A DNA stretch of 56,925 nt, from the NCBI GenBank assembly GCA_902515185.1, contig CABXTN010000005.1:1-56925 (forward strand), written 5' to 3'. The notes beneath the pieces were generated by a model that saw nothing but the letters and a program-made list of their open reading frames with translations, was not told the origin of the DNA and made no database searches. Every line of letters begins with the position of its first letter. The stretch's first letter is position 1. The DNA is from an uncultured Pelagibacteraceae bacterium (GTDB lineage Bacteria; Pseudomonadota; Alphaproteobacteria; Pelagibacterales; Pelagibacteraceae). Positions 1 through 9,646 of this stretch are shown in pieces. A program made the translations under genes and the position numbers.

Positions 1-2
1 TT

Positions 3-653
3 CCAGGTCTTCTTAGAAGTGGACTTTATGGAAAGGCTCTAGAAAAAAAAATTTGGAATATAAAAACTATTAACATAAGAGAATATTCTGATGATAAACA
101 CAAAACGGTTGACGATACTCCTTATGGTGGTGGTTCTGGAATGCTTTTAAAACCTGATGTTATTGCAAAATCATTGGATGAAAATATAGAAAAAGGAGAA
201 AAAGTTTTTTATCTTTCACCTCGTGGTAAGGTATTTAATCAACATTTAGCAAAAAAATTATCAAATGAAAAAAGAATAAATATTATTTGTGGACATTTTG
301 AAGGAATAGATCAAAGAGTTTTAGATAATAGAAGAATAGAAGAAATAAGCATTGGAGATTTTATTTTATCAGGTGGAGAAACTGCGGCTTATGTTTTTAT
401 AGATACAATATTAAGATTAATACCTGGTGTAATTGGTAATGAAAACTCCAAAAATGAAGAAAGCTTTGAAAATGGTTTATTAGAGTATCCTCAGTATACA
501 AAGCCACAAATTTGGGAGGAAAAAAGTGTGCCAAATGTGCTTTTATCAGGCGATCATGCTAAAATTAAAGACTGGCGTTTATCTCAATCTGAGGCTATAA
601 CTCGCGTCCGAAGACCTGATTTATGGCAAAAATATAATAACAAAAAAAACTAA
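3..653 (+). CDS. trmD: tRNA (guanine-N1)-methyltransferase TrmD, 5'-truncated by window edge
   Basis: TrmD methylates N1 of G37 in tRNAs that read codons starting with C or reading CCN/CGG, using S-adenosylmethionine, and thereby prevents frameshifting. The reading frame is open from base 3, before the first ATG at 141, and its first residues already match the family: a GK-A segment, then [18 protein letters not shown] (the conserved D-H-VDDxPYGGGxGM block). [17 protein letters not shown] and LLSGDHAKI follow; these are the trefoil-knot SAM site and the linker and C-terminal helices of SpoU/TrmD-class enzymes. About 216 residues are present of a usual 230 to 250, so only the N-terminus is missing. 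The stop lies 16 bases before rplS. The order trmD-rplS is the common rpsP-rimM-trmD-rplS arrangement. Identification is secure. Confidence 0.97.
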   Translation, partial: PGLLRSGLYGKALEKKIWNIKTINIREYSDDKHKTVDDTPYGGGSGMLLKPDVIAKSLDENIEKGEKVFYLSPRGKVFNQHLAKKLSNEKRINIICGHFEGIDQRVLDNRRIEEISIGDFILSGGETAAYVFIDTILRLIPGVIGNENSKNEESFENGLLEYPQYTKPQIWEEKSVPNVLLSGDHAKIKDWRLSQSEAITRVRRPDLWQKYNNKKN

Positions 654-669
654 TTTGATAAATTTACAG

Positions 670-1194
670 ATGAAAACAATCGAAGAAATAAACCAGGCAA
701 ATGTCAAAAAAATATCTGCTGAAAAAAAACTACCAAATTTTTTTCCAGGTGACATTGTAAAAGTTGGTGTAAAAATTACAGAAGGAAAAAGAGATCGGAT
801 TCAATATTTTGAAGGCGTATGTATTGCAAAAAAAAATAGAGATTTGAATTCATCTTTTACCGTTAGAAAAATTTCTTTTGGAGAAGGTGTAGAAAGAACC
901 TTTGCTTTGTATAGCCCAATTGTTAACTCTATAAAGGTTATAAGATCTGGAAAAGTTAGAAGAGCAAAACTTTATTATCTAAGAGATAGAACTGGAAAAT
1001 CAGCGAGAATTGCAGAAAAAATTAAGAAAAAAATTGGTATTGATGTAGATTCTAAACCAGAAGAACCAACAGAAGAAAATATTATTAAAGCGGTCGATGC
1101 TAAAGCAAATGAGGAAATCAAGAAAGAGTCTGTTGAAAAAAAAGATACCTCTGAAAAAAAAAGTGAAAAAGAGACTCTAAAAGAAAAAAAATAA
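670..1194 (+). CDS. rplS: 50S ribosomal protein L19 with long charged C-terminal tail
   Basis: L19 sits at the 30S-50S interface of the ribosome. The first roughly 115 residues are canonical: [13 protein letters not shown], an [13 protein letters not shown] block, [39 protein letters not shown] and a closing R-GKSARI. I place the start at the ATG at 670 ([11 protein letters not shown]), which aligns with family N-termini. A TTG at 655, two bases after the trmD stop, would add five residues and is less likely. The protein is 174 residues, about 60 longer than the E. coli form. The extra C-terminal tail is almost entirely Lys, Glu, Ser and Asn, looks disordered and has no recognisable domain. 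It lies 16 bases downstream of trmD and 11 bases upstream of leuC, so it is probably co-transcribed with both. Confidence 0.97.
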   Translation: MKTIEEINQANVKKISAEKKLPNFFPGDIVKVGVKITEGKRDRIQYFEGVCIAKKNRDLNSSFTVRKISFGEGVERTFALYSPIVNSIKVIRSGKVRRAKLYYLRDRTGKSARIAEKIKKKIGIDVDSKPEEPTEENIIKAVDAKANEEIKKESVEKKDTSEKKSEKETLKEKK

Positions 1195-1205
1195 TCTTTT
1201 TCTAA

Positions 1206-2609
1206 ATGCCTAAGACTTTATACGATAAAATCTGGAGTGATCATTTAGTTCATCAACAAGATGATGGTACATCATTACTATTTGTTGATAGACATTTGAT
1301 TCATGAAGTTACGAGTCCACAAGCTTTTGAGGGTCTAAGGAATTCAAGTAGAAAAGTTAGACAGCCAAACTTAACACTTGCTGTCGTGGATCATAATATT
1401 CCTACAACTGATAGGTCAAAAGGAATAGATGACATAGATTCAAAAATTCAAGTAGAAACATTAGAAAAAAATTGTAAAGATTTTGGTGTAAGGCTATTTG
1501 GAATGGAAGACAAAAGACAAGGGATAGTTCATATTGTAGGTCCAGAGCAAGGTTTTACTCAGCCTGGAACGGTAATTGTTTGTGGAGACAGCCATACAGC
1601 TACACATGGAGCATTTGGTGCTTTAGCTTTTGGAATAGGGACATCAGAAGTAGAACATGTTTTAGCAACCCAAACTCTTGTTCAAAAAAAAGCAAAAAAT
1701 TTTAGAATAAATGTGAATGGAAAGCTTTCATTAGGAGTTACATCAAAAGATGTTATTCTACAAATTATTGGAAAAATAGGAACTGCCGGTGGAACAGGAT
1801 GTGTGTTAGAATATGCTGGTTCAGTAATTTCAAATTTATCAGTGGAACAAAGAATGACAATTTGCAATATGTCGATTGAGGGTGGAGCTCGAGCAGGATT
1901 AATTCAACCAGATGAAAAAATATTTAACTATTTAAAAGGGAGACCTATGTCACCAAAAAAAGAAAACTGGGAAAAAGCATTAAAATATTGGCATTCACTT
2001 AAGACTGATAATGAGGCTGAATTTGATAAGGAAATTAATTTAAATGGTGAAGACATAGCTCCGATGGTTACATGGGGAACTTCCCCAGAGGATGTTGTCT
2101 CAATTAATGGAAAAGTACCAAATCCAGATAAGGAGCAAAATGAAGATAAAAAAAATTCAATTAATAGATCTTTAAAATACATGGGACTTAAGCCTGATGT
2201 AAAAATTAAAGATATTAAAATCGATAAAGTTTTTATTGGAAGTTGTACAAATGGAAGAATAGAAGATTTACGTGAAGCGGCTCAAATTCTTAAGAATAAG
2301 AAAAAGGCAACCCATGTTCATGGTATGGTTGTTCCTGGCTCAGGATTAGTTAAAGAACAAGCAGAACAAGAAGGGTTAGATAAAATTTTTAAAGATTCTG
2401 GATTCGAGTGGAGGGAGCCAGGTTGCTCAATGTGTTTAGCAATGAACGCAGATAAATTAAAACCACAAGAGAGATGTGCCTCCACATCAAATAGAAATTT
2501 TGAGGGAAGACAAGGAAGAGGCGGAAGAACTCACTTAGTTAGCCCAGGAATGGCAGCAGCTGCAGCCATAGCAGGTAATCTAGATGACGTTAGAAAGTAC
2601 CAAAATTAA
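1206..2609 (+). CDS. leuC: 3-isopropylmalate dehydratase large subunit
   Basis: With LeuD this enzyme isomerises 2-isopropylmalate to 3-isopropylmalate in leucine synthesis, in the cytosol. It is an aconitase-superfamily [4Fe-4S] protein. Visible family blocks are [13 protein letters not shown] at the N-terminus, a [26 protein letters not shown] segment around residue 130, [12 protein letters not shown] carrying the first cluster cysteine, and [13 protein letters not shown] carrying the other two (CxxC), followed by [12 protein letters not shown]. The length of 467 residues is normal. The stop codon overlaps the leuD start by one base (TAATG), which suggests translational coupling to the small subunit. 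Nothing unusual was seen. Confidence 0.98.
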   Translation: MPKTLYDKIWSDHLVHQQDDGTSLLFVDRHLIHEVTSPQAFEGLRNSSRKVRQPNLTLAVVDHNIPTTDRSKGIDDIDSKIQVETLEKNCKDFGVRLFGMEDKRQGIVHIVGPEQGFTQPGTVIVCGDSHTATHGAFGALAFGIGTSEVEHVLATQTLVQKKAKNFRINVNGKLSLGVTSKDVILQIIGKIGTAGGTGCVLEYAGSVISNLSVEQRMTICNMSIEGGARAGLIQPDEKIFNYLKGRPMSPKKENWEKALKYWHSLKTDNEAEFDKEINLNGEDIAPMVTWGTSPEDVVSINGKVPNPDKEQNEDKKNSINRSLKYMGLKPDVKIKDIKIDKVFIGSCTNGRIEDLREAAQILKNKKKATHVHGMVVPGSGLVKEQAEQEGLDKIFKDSGFEWREPGCSMCLAMNADKLKPQERCASTSNRNFEGRQGRGGRTHLVSPGMAAAAAIAGNLDDVRKYQN

Positions 2610-3214
2610 TGAAAAAATTTACTTCACTTAAAAGTATTCCCGCATATCTACCAATTGTAAATATTGATACTGATATGATTATACCCAAGCAGTTTTTAAA
2701 AACAATTAAACGTACAGGGTTAGGAAAAAATCTTTTTCACGAGATGAGATATCTTGATAATGGAAAAGATATAAAAGATTTTGTTTTAAATAAAAAACCA
2801 TTTAACAATTCAAAAATTTTAATAGCTGGAAATAATTTTGGTTGTGGATCGTCTAGAGAACATGCCCCATGGGCTCTTTTAGATTTTGGAATAACTTGTG
2901 TTATTAGCTCAAGCTATGCGGATATATTTTATAATAATTGTTTTAAAAATGGAATATTACCAATTGTTTTAGATGAGGAAAAAATAAAAGATCTATCTGA
3001 ATATTCAAATAGAGAAGAAGAAATCGAGGTCAATTTAAAAGATCAAAAGATTATTTATGGAAATAACGAATTAAGTTTCGAAATAGATCCATTTAAAAAG
3101 AAATGTTTAATCGAAGGACTTGATGATATCGCATTATCACTTGAAAAATCATCTCATATTAATGAGTTTGAAAAAAAAATTAAATCTTCGAAACCTTGGA
3201 TATTCAATGATTAA
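2609..3214 (+). CDS. leuD: 3-isopropylmalate dehydratase small subunit
   Basis: This is the swivel-domain subunit of isopropylmalate isomerase, the partner of LeuC. The conserved [13 protein letters not shown] segment near residue 20 and the [15 protein letters not shown] signature near residue 80 identify it. [11 protein letters not shown] is also typical. At 201 residues it matches bacterial LeuD. It begins on the last base of the leuC stop and ends inside leuB, whose ATG at 3207 gives an eight-base overlap. The three leu genes are therefore tightly coupled. Confidence 0.98.
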   Translation: MKKFTSLKSIPAYLPIVNIDTDMIIPKQFLKTIKRTGLGKNLFHEMRYLDNGKDIKDFVLNKKPFNNSKILIAGNNFGCGSSREHAPWALLDFGITCVISSSYADIFYNNCFKNGILPIVLDEEKIKDLSEYSNREEEIEVNLKDQKIIYGNNELSFEIDPFKKKCLIEGLDDIALSLEKSSHINEFEKKIKSSKPWIFND

Positions 3215-4316
3215 GGTAAAAAAGAGAAAAATATTATTATTACCAGGTGATGGTATTGGACCAGAGGTAATTGACGAAGTAAAAAAAATAATTAATTGGT
3301 TAAATAAAAATCGATCTTTAGATTTTGAAATTGATGAAGACTTAGTAGGTGGTGCTGCTTATGATAAACATGGAACACCAATTACAGACGAAGTTTTTTA
3401 TAAAGCTTTAGAGAGTGAAGCTGTGATTTTGGGTGCAGTCGGTGGTCCAAAGTGGGATAATTTAGATTTTTCAAAAAAACCTGAAAGGGCTTTGCTAAAA
3501 TTAAGAAAAGAGTTAAAACTTTTTGCAAACTTAAGACCAGCTATATGTTTTAAACAATTGGTTGATGCTTCAAGTTTAAAACCAGAAATAGTATCTGGAT
3601 TAGATATAATGATAGTTAGAGAACTTACTGGTGGAATTTATTTTGGTGAACCAAGGGGAATTAAGCCAATAGAGAATGGTGAAAGAAAAGGTATTAACAC
3701 ACATACCTATACAACGAGTGAAATTGAAAGAGTTTCTAGAGTAGCTTTTGATTTAGCAAAAAAAAGAAACAACAAAGTTACTTCATGTGAAAAATCAAAT
3801 GTAATGGAAGCTGGACAATTATGGAAAGAGGAAGTTCAAGCTATTCATGATAAAGAATTTAAAGAAGTAGAGCTAGAACACATGCTAGCTGATAATTGCG
3901 CAATGCAACTTTTAAGAAATCCAAAACAATTTGATGTAATTGTAACAGATAATTTATTTGGTGATATTTTATCAGACGAAGCAGCAATGTTAACCGGTTC
4001 TCTTGGTTTGTTGCCCTCAGCTTCTTTGGGTGCAAAAGATAAAGATGGCAATATGAGATCGATGTACGAACCTGTACATGGTTCAGCTCCCGATATTGCT
4101 GGAAAAGGAGTAGCGAATCCAATTGCAACAATACTGAGTTTTTCGATGGCACTAAAATATTCTCTAAATTTAGACAAAGAATCTAAGGAATTAGACCTAG
4201 CTGTCCAAAAAATCCTTGATGATGGCCTCAGAACTAAGGATATTTATTCAAAAGGGAACAAAGAAGTATTCACAAAAGACATTGGAGATGCGGTTATTGC
4301 TTGTTTGCAAAAATAG
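3207..4316 (+). CDS. leuB: 3-isopropylmalate dehydrogenase
   Basis: LeuB oxidatively decarboxylates 3-isopropylmalate to 2-oxoisocaproate with NAD+, the third step of leucine synthesis. The product starts [21 protein letters not shown], the standard N-terminus. The open frame extends upstream to 3120, but that part is antisense-free shadow of leuD and does not match the family, so I chose the ATG at 3207. Other blocks are [10 protein letters not shown], the [16 protein letters not shown] substrate segment, a [25 protein letters not shown] metal/NAD segment and [19 protein letters not shown]. The length is 369 residues, which is normal. The next gene, dmdC, starts 27 bases downstream, so the DMSP genes may be read through from the leu genes. 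Confidence 0.97.
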   Translation: MIKVKKRKILLLPGDGIGPEVIDEVKKIINWLNKNRSLDFEIDEDLVGGAAYDKHGTPITDEVFYKALESEAVILGAVGGPKWDNLDFSKKPERALLKLRKELKLFANLRPAICFKQLVDASSLKPEIVSGLDIMIVRELTGGIYFGEPRGIKPIENGERKGINTHTYTTSEIERVSRVAFDLAKKRNNKVTSCEKSNVMEAGQLWKEEVQAIHDKEFKEVELEHMLADNCAMQLLRNPKQFDVIVTDNLFGDILSDEAAMLTGSLGLLPSASLGAKDKDGNMRSMYEPVHGSAPDIAGKGVANPIATILSFSMALKYSLNLDKESKELDLAVQKILDDGLRTKDIYSKGNKEVFTKDIGDAVIACLQK

Positions 4317-4343
4317 ATAATTTCAATTAATTTATTAAAACTT

Positions 4344-6110
4344 ATGACAACTTATACAGCTCCTGTTGAAGATATGATGTTCCTTTATGAGAAATTAAGG
4401 AACGATAAAAGTTACAATGAAATAGATAAATATAAAGATGTAACCCCAGATTTAGTTAAAAATATTTTAGAAGAAGCAGCAAAAATTAATGAGAATATAA
4501 TTTTACCACTTGCAAAATCTGGAGATGAAAATCCAACTGTTCTTGAAAATGGAATAGTTAGAACTCCTCCTGGGTATAAAGAGGCTTACAAGAAGTACAT
4601 AGAAGATGGATGGACCTCATTATCATGTGACCCAAAGTATGGTGGTCAAGGAATGCCAAAAACGGTCAGTGCATTTTTTGATGAGATGTTATCAGCAGCA
4701 TCTTTGTCATTTAAACTTTACTCTGAGTTAAGTATTGGTGCATACAATTGTATTAATCATCACGCCACAGAAGAAATAAAAAATAAATATTTACCAAAAA
4801 TGGTTGAAGGTAAATGGAGTGGTACCATGTGTTTGACAGAGCCAGTATGTGGCACTGATTTGGGCTTACTTAAAACGAAGGCTACTGAACAAGATGATGG
4901 AACTTTTAAATTAAGCGGACAAAAAATATTTATCACATCAGGTGATCACGATCTTACAGAGAATATAATTCATTTAGTTATTGCTAGAGCAGCAGACTCT
5001 CCGAGTGGAACAAAAGGTATAAGCCTTTTCTTGGTGCCAAAATTTATAGTTAAAGATGATGGTAGTGTGGGTCCAAGAAATGGAGTTTCCACTGGATCTA
5101 TTGAAAGCAAGATGGGAATTAAAGGATCGGCAACTTGTGTGTTGAATTTTGATGATGCAGTTGGCTATATGATTGGACCAAAAAATAAAGGATTAAATTC
5201 TATGTTTACCATGATGAACCTTGAAAGAATTGTTGTTGGAATTCAAGGATTAGGTATTTCTGAGATCGCTTATCAAAACTCTGTTAATTATGCAAAGGAG
5301 CGTAAACAGGGCAAGGCACATAATGGCAAAAGTCAAAATGGTGGAGCTGACTTGATTATTGAACATGCAGATATTAGAAAGTCACTTTTAAATATGAAAT
5401 CTATTATTGAGGGAGAAAGAGCTTTATGTTTTTGGCTTTCACAACAGACTGAGGTTAGCCTTTATCATTCAGATGAGAAAGTTAAAAAGGAAGCTTCGGA
5501 ACTTGTTTCGTTAATGACACCTGTAGTTAAGTCTATGTTTACTGATTTAGGTATGGAAATAACTAGTGAAGCCATGCAAATTCATGGGGGTTATGGGTAC
5601 ACAAAAGACCAAGGCATTGAACAGTTATATAGAGACAACAGAATAACACCAATTTATGAGGGCACAAACTCTGTGCAAGCCATAGATTTAGTTTTTAGAA
5701 AATTAGTTAACAAAGAAAGTGATATTATTAATAGATATATTGATAGTCTTAAAAAAGATCTGTCTAGCTCTAACCCAAAATTAAAAAATTTTAATGAAAA
5801 ATTAGATAATGGAATTAATATTCTTATAAAATTTACTGATTGGATAAAAGATAAAATGCAAAAATCAAAAGATGACGTAAGTGCTGCATGTAATGATTAT
5901 TTAAAAGTTCTTGGATATGTTGCTGTTGCTCACTCCTGGATCAAAGTTTTAGAGGTAAGTTTTGAAAATTATGACTCAAATAAAGAATTTTATGAGGATA
6001 AAATTAATACTGCAAAATTTTACTTTGAGAGAGTTCTGCCAAGGATTGAGAGTCATTATATAACAGCAGTAAGCGGTAGTGATTATATTATGGAACACAA
6101 GTTTAATTAA
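4344..6110 (+). CDS. dmdC: Acyl-CoA dehydrogenase, probable methylmercaptopropionyl-CoA dehydrogenase DmdC
   Basis: The predicted reaction is FAD-dependent alpha,beta-dehydrogenation of 3-methylmercaptopropionyl-CoA (MMPA-CoA) to methylthioacryloyl-CoA in the DMSP demethylation pathway. The protein shows the acyl-CoA dehydrogenase fold: GTMCLTEPVCGTDLG (FAD/substrate region), QKIFITSGDHDL, and IHGGYGYTKDQGIEQLYRD followed by YEGTN, whose Glu (about residue 439) is in the catalytic-base position. At 588 residues it is about 200 longer than short-chain dehydrogenases, with an N-terminal and a C-terminal helical extension typical of the DmdC-like group. The specific assignment rests on neighbours: dmdB overlaps its stop by one base and dmdA is the last gene of the cluster. 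A general medium-chain acyl-CoA dehydrogenase is the alternative. Confidence 0.88.
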   Translation: MTTYTAPVEDMMFLYEKLRNDKSYNEIDKYKDVTPDLVKNILEEAAKINENIILPLAKSGDENPTVLENGIVRTPPGYKEAYKKYIEDGWTSLSCDPKYGGQGMPKTVSAFFDEMLSAASLSFKLYSELSIGAYNCINHHATEEIKNKYLPKMVEGKWSGTMCLTEPVCGTDLGLLKTKATEQDDGTFKLSGQKIFITSGDHDLTENIIHLVIARAADSPSGTKGISLFLVPKFIVKDDGSVGPRNGVSTGSIESKMGIKGSATCVLNFDDAVGYMIGPKNKGLNSMFTMMNLERIVVGIQGLGISEIAYQNSVNYAKERKQGKAHNGKSQNGGADLIIEHADIRKSLLNMKSIIEGERALCFWLSQQTEVSLYHSDEKVKKEASELVSLMTPVVKSMFTDLGMEITSEAMQIHGGYGYTKDQGIEQLYRDNRITPIYEGTNSVQAIDLVFRKLVNKESDIINRYIDSLKKDLSSSNPKLKNFNEKLDNGINILIKFTDWIKDKMQKSKDDVSAACNDYLKVLGYVAVAHSWIKVLEVSFENYDSNKEFYEDKINTAKFYFERVLPRIESHYITAVSGSDYIMEHKFN

Positions 6111-7738
6111 TGAATAAATACGAGCAAAATTTAGATAAAAACAACGCTAACTTTGTGCCCCTAACTCCTTTGAGTTTTTTGGAAAGAGCGAAAGATATTT
6201 ATCCTAATTATGAAGCACTTATTTATGAGGATAGAAAATATACTTGGTTAGAGATTTATAAGAGATGCATCAAGTTTGCCAGTGCTTTAGAAAAGATTGG
6301 TATTGCTGAGGGAGATACAGTTTCAGTAATGGCTTTTAATACTCCCGAGATATTTGAGGCACATTATTCAGTGCCAATGACAGGAGCAATCTTAAATACA
6401 ATTAATTCAAGGTTAGATGCTAAAACTGTGGCTTATATAATTGACCATAGTGAAGCCAAAGTACTTATTGTTGATAGACAACTTCATTCAGTTATTGAAA
6501 AAGCGTTAACACAAACTAAAACAAAACCAATTATTATAGATATTCAAGATAATCATGCAGACCAGTCTTTGTTAAAAAAAATTGGAGATAAAGAATATGA
6601 AGAATTTTTAAAAACTGGAAAAGATAATTATATTTGGAAGAAACCAAAGGATGAATGGCAGGCAATTTCTCTAAGCTATACGTCAGGAACCACTGGAAAT
6701 CCCAAAGGTGTTGTATATCATCATAGAGGAGCATATCTAATGTCTACTGGAAGTGCAGTTGCCTGGAATATGCCAAATAGATTAAATTTTTTAACAATTG
6801 TTCCAATGTTTCATTGCAATGGATGGTGTTATCCATGGACAGTTCCAATGCTCAATGGAAGAACAATATGTATGAGAGCTATAGATATAAAAAAGATATT
6901 TGAGTTAATAGAAAAGTATGAGATTACTCACTTTGGTGGAGCACCAATAGTATTAAATATGATAACTGGTGCTGCTGAGTCAGATAGAAAAAAATTAAAG
7001 CATAAAGTTTATGTTTTGACAGCAGGCGCACCCCCTCCAAGTATAATTTTTAAAAAAATGGAAGCTTTAGGTTTCGAGGTAATGCATGTGTATGGATTGA
7101 CAGAAACTTATGGTCATATTTTGCAGTGTGCTTGGAATGAAGAATGGAATTCTTATGAAGATGATAAAAAAAATGAAATTAAAGCAAGACAAGGGGTAAG
7201 ATATCCAAATACCGAGGATACTAAGGTTATGGATCCCGAAACGATGAAACCTGTTCCTAGTGATGGAGAAACGATTGGAGAAATTATGATAAGAGGCAAT
7301 ATTGTAATGAAGGGATATTTTAAAGATAAAGAGGCAACAGAAAAAGCAATGTCTCATGGATGGTTTCACTCTGGTGATTTAGCTGTTACGCATCCTGATG
7401 GGTATATAAAAATTAAAGACCGATCTAAAGATATAATAATATCGGGTGGAGAAAATATTTCTTCAATTGAGATTGAAAATACTTTAGCAAAACATCCAAG
7501 TGTTTCAATAGTAGCTGTTGTTGCAAAACCTGATGAAAAATGGGGTGAAGTACCATGTGCATTTATTGAAAAAGTAAAAGATAAAGATGCTAGTGAAGAA
7601 GAATTAATTAAATTTTGTAAAGAGACCTTAGCTGGTTTTAAAGTTCCTAAGAAAATTGAATTTTGTGAATTACCAAAGACATCAACTGGAAAAATTCAAA
7701 AATTCGAATTAAGAAAAAAAGCTGAGGGGCTAAACTGA
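6110..7738 (+). CDS. dmdB: Acyl-CoA ligase, probable methylmercaptopropionate-CoA ligase DmdB
   Basis: This ANL-superfamily AMP-forming ligase is predicted to convert 3-methylmercaptopropionate, ATP and CoA into MMPA-CoA, the step between DmdA and DmdC. The P-loop-like motif SYTSGTTGNPKGVVYHHRG lies at about residues 188 to 206. The acyl-adenylate motif GLTETYG, the GWFHSGDLAV and KDRSKDIIISGGENISS hinge segments, and the C-terminal catalytic lysine in STGKIQKFELR (around residue 527) are all present. The length is 542 residues, as expected. The start codon shares a base with the dmdC stop. The C-terminal codons overlap a CTG that may start the next gene. Substrate choice is inferred from the dmdA/dmdC context; a generic fatty acyl-CoA synthetase cannot be excluded by motifs alone. 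Confidence 0.88.
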   Translation: MNKYEQNLDKNNANFVPLTPLSFLERAKDIYPNYEALIYEDRKYTWLEIYKRCIKFASALEKIGIAEGDTVSVMAFNTPEIFEAHYSVPMTGAILNTINSRLDAKTVAYIIDHSEAKVLIVDRQLHSVIEKALTQTKTKPIIIDIQDNHADQSLLKKIGDKEYEEFLKTGKDNYIWKKPKDEWQAISLSYTSGTTGNPKGVVYHHRGAYLMSTGSAVAWNMPNRLNFLTIVPMFHCNGWCYPWTVPMLNGRTICMRAIDIKKIFELIEKYEITHFGGAPIVLNMITGAAESDRKKLKHKVYVLTAGAPPPSIIFKKMEALGFEVMHVYGLTETYGHILQCAWNEEWNSYEDDKKNEIKARQGVRYPNTEDTKVMDPETMKPVPSDGETIGEIMIRGNIVMKGYFKDKEATEKAMSHGWFHSGDLAVTHPDGYIKIKDRSKDIIISGGENISSIEIENTLAKHPSVSIVAVVAKPDEKWGEVPCAFIEKVKDKDASEEELIKFCKETLAGFKVPKKIEFCELPKTSTGKIQKFELRKKAEGLN

Positions 7739-8520
7739 ATTTAGACGTAAGCGGAAAAGACGTATTCGTCTCAACAGGAGGTTTTGACTTTGACAAAGCT
7801 AAACCATCTATAATTTTAATGCATGGTAGTGGTCTAACCCACATAGTTTGGTCATTGCATGAACAATTTTATGCATCACAAGGTTATAATGTATTATCAG
7901 TAGATTTACCTGGGCATGGAAATTCTGAGGGTCCATCACTAAAATCAATTGAGGATATCTCAACTTGGGTAAAAAACTTGATGGGAAATCTAGATATAAA
8001 AAAAATAATTATTTTAGGCCATTCACAGGGCTGTCTAGTAGGTATTGATTTTGCTTCAAGATATCCAGATTTAATTGATGGATTAGTTTTAGTCTCTGGA
8101 TCCTATAAAATGCCAGTAAACCAAGAATTAATCGATTTAGCTGAGGCCGGAGATGATAAAGCAATCTTACTAATGATGAAATGGGGTTATGAAGGATCAA
8201 AAGCCTTTATAGGTGGTAATCCCGTTAAAAAGATAATTAATTCTTCAAGAGAGATAATAGAAATTTTATCTGTAGACTTAAACGCTTGTAATAACTACAA
8301 GACTGGAAAAGAAGCTTTAAAAAAAATTAATTGTCCGACTTTATGTATATTTGGAGACTTAGATAAAATGGTTCCTCTTAAAGTAGGAAATAAAATGTCT
8401 GAACTAATAAAGAATTCAGAGACCAAAGTCATTAATAACTGCGGCCATATGATAATTTTTGAGAAAGCTTTTGAGATGAGAAATATTGTAAAAGAATTTA
8501 TATTGAAAATAAAAAAATGA
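7735..8520 (+). CDS. Uncharacterised alpha/beta hydrolase between dmdB and dmdA (putative CTG start)
   Basis: This is an alpha/beta-hydrolase-fold protein of unknown substrate. Counting from the CTG at 7735, the nucleophile elbow GHSQG puts Ser at residue 97, the acid is Asp208 in FGDLDK, and the base is His238 in NCGHM, so a complete catalytic triad is visible. The first ATG in frame (7819) falls inside the oxyanion-hole motif (LMHGSG). Starting there would remove the first strands. The frame stays open upstream to 7726 and encodes a normal N-terminus ([18 protein letters not shown] and on). No ATG, GTG or TTG exists in that stretch. The CTG overlaps the dmdB stop as CTGA, just where neighbouring genes use ATGA. 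The 3' end overlaps dmdA as ATGA. The product is 261 residues if the CTG is used. A thioesterase or esterase acting on a DMSP-pathway intermediate is a guess from context only. Confidence 0.8.
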   Translation: MNLDVSGKDVFVSTGGFDFDKAKPSIILMHGSGLTHIVWSLHEQFYASQGYNVLSVDLPGHGNSEGPSLKSIEDISTWVKNLMGNLDIKKIIILGHSQGCLVGIDFASRYPDLIDGLVLVSGSYKMPVNQELIDLAEAGDDKAILLMMKWGYEGSKAFIGGNPVKKIINSSREIIEILSVDLNACNNYKTGKEALKKINCPTLCIFGDLDKMVPLKVGNKMSELIKNSETKVINNCGHMIIFEKAFEMRNIVKEFILKIKK

Positions 8521-9626
8521 AAAATTATCCAATTGTAAAATCTAGGAGATTAAGAAGTACACCTTATACAGACAGAATAGAATCTCAAGGTGTAAGTAGC
8601 TATACAGTTTATAATCATATGTTATTACCATCATCATTTAAATCTATTGAAGCTGATTATCATCATTTAAAAGAGTTTGTGCAGGTATGGGATGTAGCAG
8701 CTGAGAGACAGGTTGAAATTTCAGGTAAAGACTCGGCAAAACTTGTTCAATTAATGACATGTAGAGATTTATCAAAATCTAAAATTGGAAAATGTTATTA
8801 TGCACCTCTAGTTGACCATCAAGGTTTTTTAGTTAATGATCCAATTATAAATAAGTTAGCAGAAGATAAATGGTGGCTGTCTATTGCAGACTCAGATGTC
8901 ATTTTTTTTGCAAAAGGTATAGCTGCTGGACAAAAACTTGATGTCGAAATAAGCGAACCTAATGTAAATATTTTAGCAGTACAAGGACCATTAGCAGATA
9001 ATCTAATGGTAAAATTGTTTGGTGAAAAAATAAAAGAATTAAAATTTTTTAACTTTAATTATTTTAATTTTAAGGGCTATAAATACTTTATTGCTAGATC
9101 AGGTTGGTCAAAACAAGGAGGCTTTGAAGTTTATGTTGATGATAATAAAGCTGGACAGGATCTTTATGATTATCTTTTTGAGGCAGGAGAAGAATTTAAT
9201 GTTAGACCAGGATGTCCAAATTTAATTGAAAGAATTGAGTCAGCACTATTATCATATGGCAATGACTTTGATAATAGAGACAATCCTTTCGAAGCAAACT
9301 TTGATAAGTATATGCATTTGGATACTGAAGTTAATTTTTTAGGTAAAGAGAAATTAAAAAAAATAAGGGAAAATGGAATTAAAAGAAAACTAATGGGTGT
9401 TAAAATAGATCATGATAGCATCGATATGTACTGTGAAAAGACATTATTTGATGATAAAAATGAGGTTGTAGGTTTTGTTAGATCTGCAGCTTATTCTCCT
9501 ACTTTTAAAAAGGTTATTGGAATTGCAATGATTAATAAACCCTATTGGGATAGCAAAGATCAATTTAAAATAGAAATTGATGAAAAAATATTTGTAGGAA
9601 CAATTTGCGATTTACCCTTCATCTAG
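8517..9626 (+). CDS. dmdA: Dimethylsulfoniopropionate demethylase DmdA
   Basis: DmdA transfers a methyl group from DMSP to tetrahydrofolate, giving 3-methylmercaptopropionate and 5-methyl-THF; it is the entry step of DMSP demethylation. It belongs to the GcvT/aminomethyltransferase fold. The N-terminus ([17 protein letters not shown], then [10 protein letters not shown]) and the segment [17 protein letters not shown] are as I know them from SAR11 DmdA; in glycine-cleavage T proteins the latter position reads GYTGE instead. The length of 369 residues matches. Also present are [24 protein letters not shown] near residue 80 and the C-terminal barrel ([19 protein letters not shown]). The start overlaps the hydrolase stop by four bases (ATGA), so it is translationally coupled as the last gene of the cluster. 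asd follows after 20 bases. Confidence 0.93.
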   Translation: MKNYPIVKSRRLRSTPYTDRIESQGVSSYTVYNHMLLPSSFKSIEADYHHLKEFVQVWDVAAERQVEISGKDSAKLVQLMTCRDLSKSKIGKCYYAPLVDHQGFLVNDPIINKLAEDKWWLSIADSDVIFFAKGIAAGQKLDVEISEPNVNILAVQGPLADNLMVKLFGEKIKELKFFNFNYFNFKGYKYFIARSGWSKQGGFEVYVDDNKAGQDLYDYLFEAGEEFNVRPGCPNLIERIESALLSYGNDFDNRDNPFEANFDKYMHLDTEVNFLGKEKLKKIRENGIKRKLMGVKIDHDSIDMYCEKTLFDDKNEVVGFVRSAAYSPTFKKVIGIAMINKPYWDSKDQFKIEIDEKIFVGTICDLPFI

Positions 9627-9646
9627 TATAAAAATAATACATAGTC

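Noticed and set aside
3120-3206. Upstream extension of the leuB frame inside leuD
   Set aside because: The translation is not LeuB-like and lies in another frame of the conserved leuD end.
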